DNA of 64,000 nucleotides from assembly GCA_002414385.1 (NCBI GenBank), contig DHZH01000002.1:279591-343590 (forward strand). The letters are read 5' to 3'. The translations under genes were made by a program, and so were the position numbers. Below, one piece after another: positions 44,285 to 52,395 of the stretch. This DNA is from Gammaproteobacteria bacterium UBA5109 (lineage in GTDB: Bacteria; Pseudomonadota; Gammaproteobacteria; Pseudomonadales; Pseudohongiellaceae). Numbering within the stretch: the stretch's first letter is position 1; every line of letters starts with the position of its first letter. The notes beneath the pieces were generated by a model. It had not been told where the DNA came from. It ran no database searches and saw only the letters and a list, made by a program, of their open reading frames with translations.

Positions 44285-45238
44285 TCAGTGTTTCCCCAGT
44301 TTAGCGCTAATACAGTCCATCAGTGCTCCACCAATATCCAGATCAAATGCGGCATCCAGCTCTTTGATACAGGTCGGGCTGGTGACATTTATCTCTGTCA
44401 GGTAGTCACCTATAACATCCAGGCCGACAAAGATTAAGCCTTTTTCTTTCAGACTGGGGCCAACCTGATCACAAATCCAGCGGTCACGATCTGTCAGGGG
44501 GATACCCTTTGCGGTGCCTCCGGCGGCCAGATTACCGCGGGTTTCCTGAACCGCAGGAACACGCGCCAGAGCATATTCCACGGGCTTGCCATCGATGACC
44601 AGAATGCGTTTGTCACCTTCTATGATTTCCGGGATGAAGCGCTGCGCCATGATTTGCTGTTTACCGTGATTGGTCAGTGTCTCCAGAATTACACTGCGGT
44701 TCGGATCACCGGGTTTAACCCGGAAGATGGATGAGCCGCCCATACCATCCAGCGGTTTATAAATGACATCCTTATGCTTGTCATGAAACTGCTTGAGCAA
44801 AGTAATATCTCCTGTTACCAGGACAGGAGTACAGCATTGCGGGAACTGGGTCGCAAAAACCTTTTCGTTACAGTCACGCAGGCTTTGTGGCTTGTTGACA
44901 ATCAACACGCCTTCTTTCTCAGCCGCTTCCAGAATATAGGTGCTGTAAATGTATTCATTATCGAAAGGCGGATCCTTGCGCATCAGAATGACATCAAAAT
45001 CAGCAAGTGATTTTAGCTGGGGTTCTTCTTTGGCAAACCAGTTTTGTGGATCATCAGCAACAGTAAGTTTCTGGCAACGGCACATGGCTTTACCATCATC
45101 AAGATAGAGGCCCTGCTGTTCTATATAAGACAATTCCCATCCACGTGACTGGGCTGCCATTAACATAGCCAGTGTCGAATCCTTTTTGAAATGGATTGAT
45201 TCAATAGGATCCATTACTACAGCAAGCTTTATTGACAT
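44285..45238 (-). CDS. gshB: Glutathione synthetase
   Basis: A 317-residue ATP-grasp ligase that joins gamma-glutamylcysteine and glycine. Visible motifs are the start KLAVVMDPIESIHFKKDSTLAML-type segment (positions 4-26), MRKDPPFDNEYIYSTYILE, KPLDGMGGSSIFRV (ATP loop) and GDYLTEINVTSPTC. Length matches E. coli GshB. It is divergent from the receiver-like gene, and in Pseudomonas pilG follows in this place. Confidence 0.96.
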   Translation of the reverse strand: MSIKLAVVMDPIESIHFKKDSTLAMLMAAQSRGWELSYIEQQGLYLDDGKAMCRCQKLTVADDPQNWFAKEEPQLKSLADFDVILMRKDPPFDNEYIYSTYILEAAEKEGVLIVNKPQSLRDCNEKVFATQFPQCCTPVLVTGDITLLKQFHDKHKDVIYKPLDGMGGSSIFRVKPGDPNRSVILETLTNHGKQQIMAQRFIPEIIEGDKRILVIDGKPVEYALARVPAVQETRGNLAAGGTAKGIPLTDRDRWICDQVGPSLKEKGLIFVGLDVIGDYLTEINVTSPTCIKELDAAFDLDIGGALMDCISAKLGKH

Positions 45239-45337
45239 GGTTTTTATCCTGAAAATCCCAGCTTCGAATTATAGCAAAGTACCGGGATCAAGTTCCCTGA
45301 TTAACTGGCGGAAATAGCAGTAATTTAGCCAGGCTGA

Positions 45338-45367
45338 TTGGCACAAAGCACTAAAGGCTGCTATATC
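45338..45367 (+). promoter_or_regulatory. Candidate sigma-70 promoter for the receiver-like operon
   Basis: TTGGCA at 45338-45343 and TATATC at 45362-45367 are separated by 18 bases. Transcription would start about 25 bases before the ATG of the receiver gene. The 160-base gap to gshB has no gene. Confidence 0.45.
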
Positions 45368-45398
45368 TGATAGTGAAACCGGCAACAGGCAAACCGCA

Positions 45399-45839
45399 AT
45401 GGATGCACTTAATCAGTCTGAACGCGATTCAGGGGGGAAAGCAGCAGGTTCCCGGACCCTGACAGAACCGGACACACTTGTGTTCATCAGCAACAATTCT
45501 CTGGTCCTGCATACGATAAACAAGTTACTGCAAAACAGCCCTCATGAATTACGTTTTTGTGAGGATGTTTTTGACGGGCTTTGTCAGGTAAAAACCAGTC
45601 AGCCCCTGGCGGTTTTTATAGATGCAGATATGCCCGCACTAAGCGGCTTGCAATTTTGTGCCTTGCTCAAGGAGCAGCTTTGCTTTCGGCATATACGGGT
45701 AAACCTGATCATGCAGGAAACAGACAAATGTCAAAAAGCAAAAGCACTGGCAGCAGGAGCCAATGCAGTGCTGAACAAACCCTTTGGTAAAAATGAATTA
45801 ATGCAGCTCATTCGCGAGTCTGGCAGTCTGGCTGCATGA
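45399..45839 (+). CDS. Degenerate receiver-domain protein (PilG-like position)
   Basis: A 146-residue protein with a single CheY-like receiver domain (about 27-140) and a polar N-terminal tail. The phospho-acceptor D75 (FIDADMPALSG) and the late lysine K127 (NKPFG) remain. The acidic pair that binds Mg2+ is replaced by N32-N33 (FISNNS), and the usual Ser/Thr after strand 4 is Q or E (LIMQETD). It may not be phosphorylated normally. In Pseudomonas, pilG of the pil-chp chemosensory system lies after gshB. Here no pilH, pilI, pilJ or chpA follows. The stop overlaps the next ATG (ATGA). Confidence 0.8.
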   Translation: MDALNQSERDSGGKAAGSRTLTEPDTLVFISNNSLVLHTINKLLQNSPHELRFCEDVFDGLCQVKTSQPLAVFIDADMPALSGLQFCALLKEQLCFRHIRVNLIMQETDKCQKAKALAAGANAVLNKPFGKNELMQLIRESGSLAA

Positions 45840-46147
45840 GGCTTGTGGATTCTGCCAGGCAGCAATTACAGCAGTATTATTTACAGCTTATGGACAGGCT
45901 TGAGCAGGCTGTGAGGGAGTATTGCCTGGCGCATAATGAATCAGAAAGAACTGACGCCCGGCAGCGTATAAAAGACCATACACGGCAGCTGGTATTGCTT
46001 GAGCCTTTTTACAGGAATGAAGTAAACCCCCGGGAGGCAGAAAAAATAAGTCGCCTGTGCGCCCTTCTTACCCGTGAGAATGCTGATGCATCAGAACACC
46101 AGGAATTATTAACCGGTTTTTACCGCTCAATGGACAGGCTGGCCTGA
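45836..46147 (+). CDS. Hypothetical helical protein coupled to the receiver gene
   Basis: A 103-residue soluble protein, rich in charged residues and glutamine, predicted to be nearly all helical (ARQQLQQYYLQLMDRLEQAV). It has no signal peptide or membrane helix. Its ATG overlaps the receiver stop, so the two are translated together and may interact. I do not recognise a family. The shape could suit a four-helix partner of a receiver domain, but that is a guess. Confidence 0.65.
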   Translation: MRLVDSARQQLQQYYLQLMDRLEQAVREYCLAHNESERTDARQRIKDHTRQLVLLEPFYRNEVNPREAEKISRLCALLTRENADASEHQELLTGFYRSMDRLA

Positions 46148-46160
46148 AACAACTGCGACA

Positions 46161-46724
46161 GTGACAGAGGATTTGCTACAATCCCCGCTGCCTTTTACAA
46201 GCGGGAATTTGTTTTTGAAAAAGATCGGGTATTTCTGGGGAATTATTGGTGTTCTGGCCCTCCTGTTATCAGCGATAACTCGCTTGTCCATGCGTGTTAT
46301 TGAAATGCTGGACTATCCCATGACGCTATTACACTGGCTGGCGCTTTTCGGCTTTACCCTTTACATGGCCTATGCTGAAGGCTACAAGGGTTTTCATCAA
46401 AACTTTGCTCCACGCGTGATAGAAAGAGCTCGCATCTTTAGCGGGCAGCAGGGTATTGGTAGCCCCGGCTTCATTATTTTTGCACCACTGCTTTGCATGG
46501 GCTATATCCATGCGACCCGAAAAAGGAAAATCACGACCTTTTCACTGAGCGCCATGATTATTGTACTGATTGTACTTGTCAGCATGATGCCACAACCCTG
46601 GCGCGGAGTGATTGATGCCGGCGTGGTGTTTGGCCTGCTTATCGGGGTGTTGTCGATTCTTTATTTCTGGTTCAGGTCACAGAATGAAGACTGGCGCAGT
46701 CCTGTTTCGGCAGATTTTCCCTGA
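46161..46724 (+). CDS. Hypothetical membrane protein with four helices
   Basis: A 187-residue protein with four hydrophobic segments at about 22-40, 52-70, 101-118 and 128-170 (the last may be two). No known motif was recognised. The GTG at 46161 is the longest start. A TTG at 46215 (MKKIGYFWGI) would remove 18 residues and is equally likely. It follows the helical protein by 13 bases and probably belongs to the same operon. The C-terminus is short and polar. Confidence 0.65.
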   Translation: MTEDLLQSPLPFTSGNLFLKKIGYFWGIIGVLALLLSAITRLSMRVIEMLDYPMTLLHWLALFGFTLYMAYAEGYKGFHQNFAPRVIERARIFSGQQGIGSPGFIIFAPLLCMGYIHATRKRKITTFSLSAMIIVLIVLVSMMPQPWRGVIDAGVVFGLLIGVLSILYFWFRSQNEDWRSPVSADFP

Positions 46725-46765
46725 GAAGTTCTTCAGGCAGTTGTCCGGGTGTCCAGAGCCGGAAA

Positions 46766-47491
46766 CTAGCGCAGTAAAAGCCCTTTGATATGGGCAGAAA
46801 GCACTTCGCCGATAAAATCCAGAAACAGCGTATCCAGGCTGGAATTAAAATGTTGCGGCTTCTTGCTGGCGATCAGCATGATCGGGATGCCGGGCAAGCT
46901 GTTTTTCAATTTGGCGGCATCCTGCAAATGAATCGGCACAATCGCAGCAGAATTTATTGACGGGGTGTCAGGAAAAAACAACTCTGTCTGCTCGGGTTTG
47001 AGTGTGCCGCAGTAAGCCCGCTTGCGCTGAAACAGTTTACCGAGTACTTTTTTCGTCTGCTCCAGCGGCAGAATCTGCAAGGGTGAATCTGTTTCCGGAT
47101 CACCGGCAAAAAATAACTGACTGGCCGTGGCGTCAAAATCTTTATTCAGCTTGTTACTGATCAGCTCGGATAGTTCGATCAGGGAGTTGGTATTGACGAT
47201 ATCCAGAATGACCGTGCGGGTTTTCTCAAACAGTTCGTCATTTTCCCGGGCGTTCTCAATGAAGTTGTCAATCTTGTCCTGACTTTCTTCGTTTTTTCTT
47301 CTGAGCAGGGCAACCTGGCGCTCCAAGAGGGAAATAGCACCACCGCTCCTGTGAGGAATTATCATTTTAGCCAGCAGCTCTTCATGACTGGCAAAAAACT
47401 CCGGGTGGTCCAGCAGATAGGATGCAACGGAGGCTTCATCCAGGATCATATCGTCAGATTCGGCGAGAGAATTCTGGGAATCAGGCTTCAT
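46766..47491 (-). CDS. DUF484 family protein
   Basis: A 241-residue cytosolic protein. An N-terminal helical part (SYLLDHPEFFASHEELLAKM) is followed by a coiled coil and a GAF-like domain. The family is normally found between dapF and xerC. Here the ATG overlaps the dapF stop (ATGA), but the expected xerC is missing, and the next gene is the unrelated convergent membrane gene. The function is unknown. Confidence 0.88.
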   Translation of the reverse strand: MKPDSQNSLAESDDMILDEASVASYLLDHPEFFASHEELLAKMIIPHRSGGAISLLERQVALLRRKNEESQDKIDNFIENARENDELFEKTRTVILDIVNTNSLIELSELISNKLNKDFDATASQLFFAGDPETDSPLQILPLEQTKKVLGKLFQRKRAYCGTLKPEQTELFFPDTPSINSAAIVPIHLQDAAKLKNSLPGIPIMLIASKKPQHFNSSLDTLFLDFIGEVLSAHIKGLLLR

Positions 47492-48333
47492 AAATCTATT
47501 TGTCCTTGGTACACGGTAGTGGCTGGCCCGGTCATGATGACTGGCGAATCTCCTCCGCGCCAGTTAATAGAGAGTGTGCCACCTTTGAGCGCAACTGTCA
47601 CGGTCTCGGACAGCAAAGATCGCTGTATTCCGGCGACAACAGCCGCACAGGCACCGGTACCACATGCCAGGGTCTCACCAGCACCGCGTTCGTAGACCCG
47701 CAAGCGGATATTTTCTGCATCCATGACTTGCATGAATCCGGCATTGACCCCTTGTGGAAATGCTTCATGTTTTTCTATCAGGGGGCCCAGTTCGGCAACA
47801 GGGGCCAGGTCCAGATCATCAACCACAATCACGGCATGCGGATTGCCCATGGAAATGGCTGAAATTTCGATTTCCTCACCTGCTACCTGCAAGGGATAGG
47901 TCAGGGCTTCAGCATCCGCAATAAAGGGGATATCCGCCGGTCTGGTGATGGGCGCTCCCATATTTACGCTTACCTGCCCGTCCTCCAGCGCCTGGCAATG
48001 GATGGATGAACCATTGGGCATTCCCAGGGTGATATCGGATTTTTGGCTCAGGCCCTGATCAAGCAGGTAACGGGCAACGCAACGGGCGCCATTACCGCAG
48101 TGTTGCGCTTCGGAACCGTCGGCATTGTAAATACGATAATTAAAATCATGCGCGGGGGAACTTGCCGCTTCGATAATCAGAACCTGATCGAAACCGACTC
48201 CAGTTCTGCGGTCAGCCAGTAAGGGAATCTGCTCAACCGGCACAGGCTCATCATACTGCAGGCGATCCAGCAGGATGAAGTCGTTTCCCAGTCCATGCAT
48301 TTTGGTAAAGTGTAAGCTCACAGCAGTATCCAC
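47488..48333 (-). CDS. dapF: Diaminopimelate epimerase
   Basis: A 281-residue enzyme that converts LL- to meso-diaminopimelate for lysine and peptidoglycan. The catalytic cysteines are in AQHCGNGARCVARY and ETLACGTGACAAV. The N-terminal FTKMHGLGNDF is typical. GTG start at 48333, with another GTG four codons later. It lies 9 bases after lysA and overlaps the DUF484 gene. Confidence 0.95.
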   Translation of the reverse strand: MDTAVSLHFTKMHGLGNDFILLDRLQYDEPVPVEQIPLLADRRTGVGFDQVLIIEAASSPAHDFNYRIYNADGSEAQHCGNGARCVARYLLDQGLSQKSDITLGMPNGSSIHCQALEDGQVSVNMGAPITRPADIPFIADAEALTYPLQVAGEEIEISAISMGNPHAVIVVDDLDLAPVAELGPLIEKHEAFPQGVNAGFMQVMDAENIRLRVYERGAGETLACGTGACAAVVAGIQRSLLSETVTVALKGGTLSINWRGGDSPVIMTGPATTVYQGQIDL

Positions 48334-48342
48334 TTAGCCCTG

Positions 48343-49590
48343 TCAGGGTAAAAGTTGTTCAAGCGCCAGCTGATCTTCATAGCTCTCCCGGCGCCGGGTT
48401 AAAAATACCTGCTCACCGTCCACAATGATTTCAGGTGGCCGGTTACGTGAATTATAATTGGAGCTCATGGCAAAGCTGTAGGCCCCGGCTGATTTCACCG
48501 CCAGCAAGTCTCCGGCTGCCAGGCTGAGCTGGCGGTCTTTACCCAGGAAATCACTGGACTCACAAACCGGGCCGACGATATCGTAGGTGCTTGCCGGTAT
48601 TTCAGTATTGATTTGCAGTGGCACGATATCCATCCAGGCCTGATACAGGGCAGGCCTGATCAGGTCATTCATCGCGGCATCGACAATGGCAAAATTTTTG
48701 CCACTGTTATTTTTCAGGTATTCGACCCGGGTCAGCAATACGCCAGCATTGGCACTGATAGAGCGCCCCGGCTCCAGAATAACTTTCAACCCGGTTTCCA
48801 CAAGCAGGGGCTCCACGGCAGCTACATATTCAGCCGGAGTTGGCGGTGATTCATCCTGATAACAAATCCCGAGGCCGCCACCCAGATCCAGGTGCTGCAG
48901 TTCAATTCCGGCATCCTGTAAGGCCTTGATCAGTTCGATGATTCGATCCAGTGCATCAACAAAGGGTGATAGGCTGGTCAGCTGGGAGCCGATATGACAA
49001 TCCACGCCAATTACCTTCAGCCCGTCCAGTTCAGCAGCGCGTTGATATACTTTCAGTGCCTGGGAAATCTCAATACCGAACTTGTTGTCTTTCAGGCCGG
49101 TTGAAATATAGGGATGGGTATTGGCGTCGACATCAGGATTTACCCGTAATGATACCGGTGCTATACAGCCCAGTTCGAGAGCACATTGGCTCAGGCGCTC
49201 CAGTTCCGCGGCAGATTCGACATTAAAACAGTGAATACCGATTTCCAGGGCATGGCGGATTTCTGCAATAGATTTACCGACGCCGGAAAAAATAATTTTA
49301 TCCGGGCTGCCACCAGCAGCCAGCACACGTTCAAGTTCCCCCCCGGAAACAATATCAAAACCGGCGCCCAGCTTTGCCAGTATCTGCAGGACACCAAGAT
49401 TGGCGTTGGCTTTAACTGCATAACATATCAGGGAGTCCAGGTTCTGCAGGGCATCCTGATAAGCCAGGTAAGACTGCTCCAGTGCCGCCCTGGAATAAAC
49501 ATAGCAAGGCGTCCCGAATTCCCCGGCGATTTGTGACAGAGGCACAGCTTCAGCAAGAAGCTGATTGTTCTGATAGTGGAAAGCTGTCAT
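48343..49590 (-). CDS. lysA: Diaminopimelate decarboxylase
   Basis: A 415-residue PLP enzyme that decarboxylates meso-diaminopimelate to lysine. The PLP lysine is in ICYAVKANANLGVL. HIGSQLTSLSPF, LDLGGGLGICY and ILEPGRSI bind the cofactor phosphate, and the late cysteine is in GPVCESSDF. Its ATG follows the lptM stop directly (TAAATG). The lptM-lysA-dapF-DUF484 order is conserved in Pseudomonas. Confidence 0.96.
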   Translation of the reverse strand: MTAFHYQNNQLLAEAVPLSQIAGEFGTPCYVYSRAALEQSYLAYQDALQNLDSLICYAVKANANLGVLQILAKLGAGFDIVSGGELERVLAAGGSPDKIIFSGVGKSIAEIRHALEIGIHCFNVESAAELERLSQCALELGCIAPVSLRVNPDVDANTHPYISTGLKDNKFGIEISQALKVYQRAAELDGLKVIGVDCHIGSQLTSLSPFVDALDRIIELIKALQDAGIELQHLDLGGGLGICYQDESPPTPAEYVAAVEPLLVETGLKVILEPGRSISANAGVLLTRVEYLKNNSGKNFAIVDAAMNDLIRPALYQAWMDIVPLQINTEIPASTYDIVGPVCESSDFLGKDRQLSLAAGDLLAVKSAGAYSFAMSSNYNSRNRPPEIIVDGEQVFLTRRRESYEDQLALEQLLP

Positions 49591-49725
49591 TTATTTCAGG
49601 CTCGAATTAATACTCGATACAGGGGCAGGCAGAAAAGATGCAGGCTCAGGGGGCTCCAGTGGACCTTTCTGGCCACAGGCGCTCAGGCTGACAAGCAGTA
49701 CCAGTACAATTGACACTTTTCGCAT
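49591..49725 (-). CDS. lptM: Small outer-membrane lipoprotein LptM (YifL/LppL)
   Basis: A 44-residue lipoprotein. The signal part MRKVSIVLVLLVSLSAC ends in the lipobox LSAC (C17), followed by GQKGPLEPPEP. The CGxKGPL motif right after the lipobox marks the YifL/LptM family, whose E. coli member helps the LPS translocon LptDE mature. An ATG two codons earlier (49731) is also in frame. It abuts lysA. In E. coli too, yifL sits next to dapF. It is easily missed because of its size. Confidence 0.85.
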   Translation of the reverse strand: MRKVSIVLVLLVSLSACGQKGPLEPPEPASFLPAPVSSINSSLK

Positions 49726-49789
49726 GTCCATAAATATACGTTTCAAAACAAAGGGCGAATTATACTGGTTTAGCGGTATCGAGTGCTAA

Positions 49790-51676
49790 TCAGATAAATT
49801 TTTGCTGATCCAGCAAGGGTGGTATCGGGCAATCCAGCAAGGCCCCGACAGCCCGTAATAATTCTGCTTCTTCAGGCCTGACTATGCCATCGGCATTAAT
49901 ACTGGCTGCCATGGCTTTGAGCAGCCTGGGCTTCTGCAATGGTTTCAGGTTCTTCAGCAGATCGCAGGCTTTTTCGAGAACCTCAGTGCGATCACTGAAT
50001 GCGGCCCGGAAAGTAAAATTTCTGTTGATGTCGAGCTCCCTGACAGCCTGGTTGAATGCGATTTCAGCCTGCTCTTCATCATCATGTCCGACAACCGCCA
50101 GAATGGAAAGCAGGCCTTCGCAGGCCCATGTGCTTTTATCCAGGTCAATCAGCTTTTCCCGGGAAACATTTTCATCAAGCGAGTAACGCAGGGTTTTAAA
50201 AATACACCATTCAAAAACAGAAATGTTTTCATCAGCGACAATCAACTGGCTCAAAATACTCATGAAGGTGCGGTACTGGGTAGCTGAAAGTTGTTTGAGG
50301 CTGGGCAGGCATATATCTATTAATGCCAGAAACAGATCTCTGCTGACCCAGCTTGCCCGTTTTCGGATGGCATGGAAAGAGGCAAGTTGTTGTTGGCTTA
50401 ACATGGATTCAAGAATTTCCAGCTGTTTCTTTTCTGTTTCTTCACTGGCCAGTTCCAGCAGCAGACAATACATCAGCATGCAGGCACCAAATGTACTGTG
50501 GGCATCTTCAATGATACTGTCAGGAAGCGCCTCAATACTTTTTGCTGCAAGGGTAACATGTTCTGCAGAGGGTTCACCGATGGAATCGACTGCTGAACGT
50601 TGTGTCGCCTCTCCGGCAAAGCCTGATACCTGCCCGGACTGGGTTTTGCTGCCAGGCTTGGTGTTTTTGGCAATCTCTCCCTGCCAGTAAGGGTCAAGCC
50701 GGGTAATGCGTTCCTGCAAAGGCGGATGCGTCGCAAACAGACCGGTAAAACCAGCTTTTAATCCCTGGCTGAACAGCATATGACTGATTTCAGAAGCATC
50801 GGCACTCTTGATGTAAGAGCCATCACTGTAAGCGCCAATTTTTTTCAGGGCGCCGGCGATGCCCTGCGGATTTCTTGTGTACTGCACTGCTGAAGCATCA
50901 GCCAGGAATTCTCGCTGCCTGCTTACAGCTGCTTTGATCATGTTGCCAAAAAATGTGCCGCCATAGCCGACAATTACCAGGCCAAGTCCAAGAACTGCGA
51001 TACCTCCGCTTTTTCGGTTTGAGCGGGAACTGTAACGCCGGTAAAAACTGCCGCGTAAAATATAGTAACCGATCAGGCCGATGACCATGATGCCGTACAA
51101 CAAACCGATCAGGCGAATATTCAGGCGCATGTCACCATTGAAAATATGGCTGAATTCATGAGCGATGACGCCCTGTAATTCATCCCGATCGAGTTTTTCG
51201 ATGCAGCCGCGGGTGATGCCGATGACAGCGTCCTGGGGCTTATAACCGGCGGCAAAAGCGTTAATTGCCGAATCTTCCATCAGGTAAACCGGTGGAACAG
51301 GAGTCCCGGAAGCAATGGCCATTTCTTCAACAACATTGAGAATTTTTCGTTCATCGGCATTGTTGCCTGCAGTATTCAGTAATTTACCGCCCATCGATTC
51401 CGCAACTACCTTACCGCCACCTCTGAGCTGTGCCAGACGAAACATTGCACCGAGTATCACGACGCCAATGACGCCCAGGCTGACATAGATAAAAATATCC
51501 GAACTCAGGGCCTCGGCACTGAAAGTGGGCTGGCCGTTACTGCTTTCGGTAAATCCCAACAGAAAATAAACCAGTATACTGGTAATAATAATCAGTGTAA
51601 TAACAGCACAGACGAACAGAATTACCAGTTTGCGTGTCGAGCTGCGTGCGCGATCCTGGTGAGCAAAAAAATTCAC
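49790..51676 (-). CDS. M48 family membrane metalloprotease with a TerB-like C-terminal extension
   Basis: A 628-residue protein. Two N-terminal helices (about 17-40 and 62-80) precede an HtpX/Ste24-type protease domain with HEFSH (173-177) and a third zinc ligand at E256 (REFLADASA). Two more helices lie between them (about 186-206 and 225-247). The C-terminal 290 residues are helical, with two segments like TerB repeats (LIVADENISVFEWCIFK and ASINADGIVRPEEAELLRA). It follows lemA on the same strand by 15 bases. LemA-M48 pairs are common, and the role may be membrane protein quality control. The target is unknown. Confidence 0.85.
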   Translation of the reverse strand: MNFFAHQDRARSSTRKLVILFVCAVITLIIITSILVYFLLGFTESSNGQPTFSAEALSSDIFIYVSLGVIGVVILGAMFRLAQLRGGGKVVAESMGGKLLNTAGNNADERKILNVVEEMAIASGTPVPPVYLMEDSAINAFAAGYKPQDAVIGITRGCIEKLDRDELQGVIAHEFSHIFNGDMRLNIRLIGLLYGIMVIGLIGYYILRGSFYRRYSSRSNRKSGGIAVLGLGLVIVGYGGTFFGNMIKAAVSRQREFLADASAVQYTRNPQGIAGALKKIGAYSDGSYIKSADASEISHMLFSQGLKAGFTGLFATHPPLQERITRLDPYWQGEIAKNTKPGSKTQSGQVSGFAGEATQRSAVDSIGEPSAEHVTLAAKSIEALPDSIIEDAHSTFGACMLMYCLLLELASEETEKKQLEILESMLSQQQLASFHAIRKRASWVSRDLFLALIDICLPSLKQLSATQYRTFMSILSQLIVADENISVFEWCIFKTLRYSLDENVSREKLIDLDKSTWACEGLLSILAVVGHDDEEQAEIAFNQAVRELDINRNFTFRAAFSDRTEVLEKACDLLKNLKPLQKPRLLKAMAASINADGIVRPEEAELLRAVGALLDCPIPPLLDQQKFI

Positions 51677-51691
51677 GTTATCAGTAAAAAG

Positions 51692-52288
51692 TTAAAATGA
51701 AACTTTTGGGGCATCCTGAATGGCTTCGCTGTCTTCATATTCAAGCAGACTTGCATCCTCTCCATGACCAAAAATGCCAGCCACCATTACCGGCGGGAAG
51801 GTTTGCTTGTAAGTGTTGTAATTCATGACGGCATCATTGAATGCCTGACGTGAAAAGGCCACTTTGTTTTCCGTGCTGGTTAATTCCTCGGAAAGCTGCA
51901 TCATATTCTGATTGGCTTTCAGGTCAGGATAGGCTTCCACCACCACATTGAGTCTGCCCAGGGCTCCGGTAAGCAGTCCTTCGGCCTGGCTTAAATCCAT
52001 CATTGCGGCCGGGCTGCCAGGTGCGGCGGCAGCTTCCTGCAAACCCTGCATGGCCTGATTCCTTGCCTGGATTACGGCTTCCAGGGTTTCGCGTTCGTGG
52101 GTGATATAAGCCTTGGCGGTTTCGACCAGGTTGGGAATCAGGTCATAACGTCGCTTGAGTTGTACCTCAATCTGGGAAAATGCATTTTCAAATCTGTTTT
52201 TCAGAGTGACCAGTTTGTTGTAAATCCCGATGGTCATAAATACAACGATGACCAGGATAACCAGAATAACTATGCTTGTGATGCTCAT
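51692..52288 (-). CDS. lemA: LemA family protein
   Basis: A 198-residue protein with one N-terminal helix (SIVILVILVIVVFMTIGIYN), then a helical bundle with the family pattern NRFENAFSQIEVQLKRRYDLIPNLVETAK (split over residues 27-56) and LTSTENKVAFSRQAFNDAVMNYN. The ATG at 52288 is chosen for GGAGAT upstream and the membrane start. The open frame extends 17 codons further. It is transcribed with the M48 protease gene. Confidence 0.9.
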   Translation of the reverse strand: MSITSIVILVILVIVVFMTIGIYNKLVTLKNRFENAFSQIEVQLKRRYDLIPNLVETAKAYITHERETLEAVIQARNQAMQGLQEAAAAPGSPAAMMDLSQAEGLLTGALGRLNVVVEAYPDLKANQNMMQLSEELTSTENKVAFSRQAFNDAVMNYNTYKQTFPPVMVAGIFGHGEDASLLEYEDSEAIQDAPKVSF

Positions 52289-52395
52289 TGGCAATCTCCG
52301 GATAAATTCGGTTCCGCAGCAAGAATAAACCGGACACACCCGGAGGTCTAGTAAGATGGCAGACTATTGTGAATAGTTGTGGAGCAGGTTGATAT

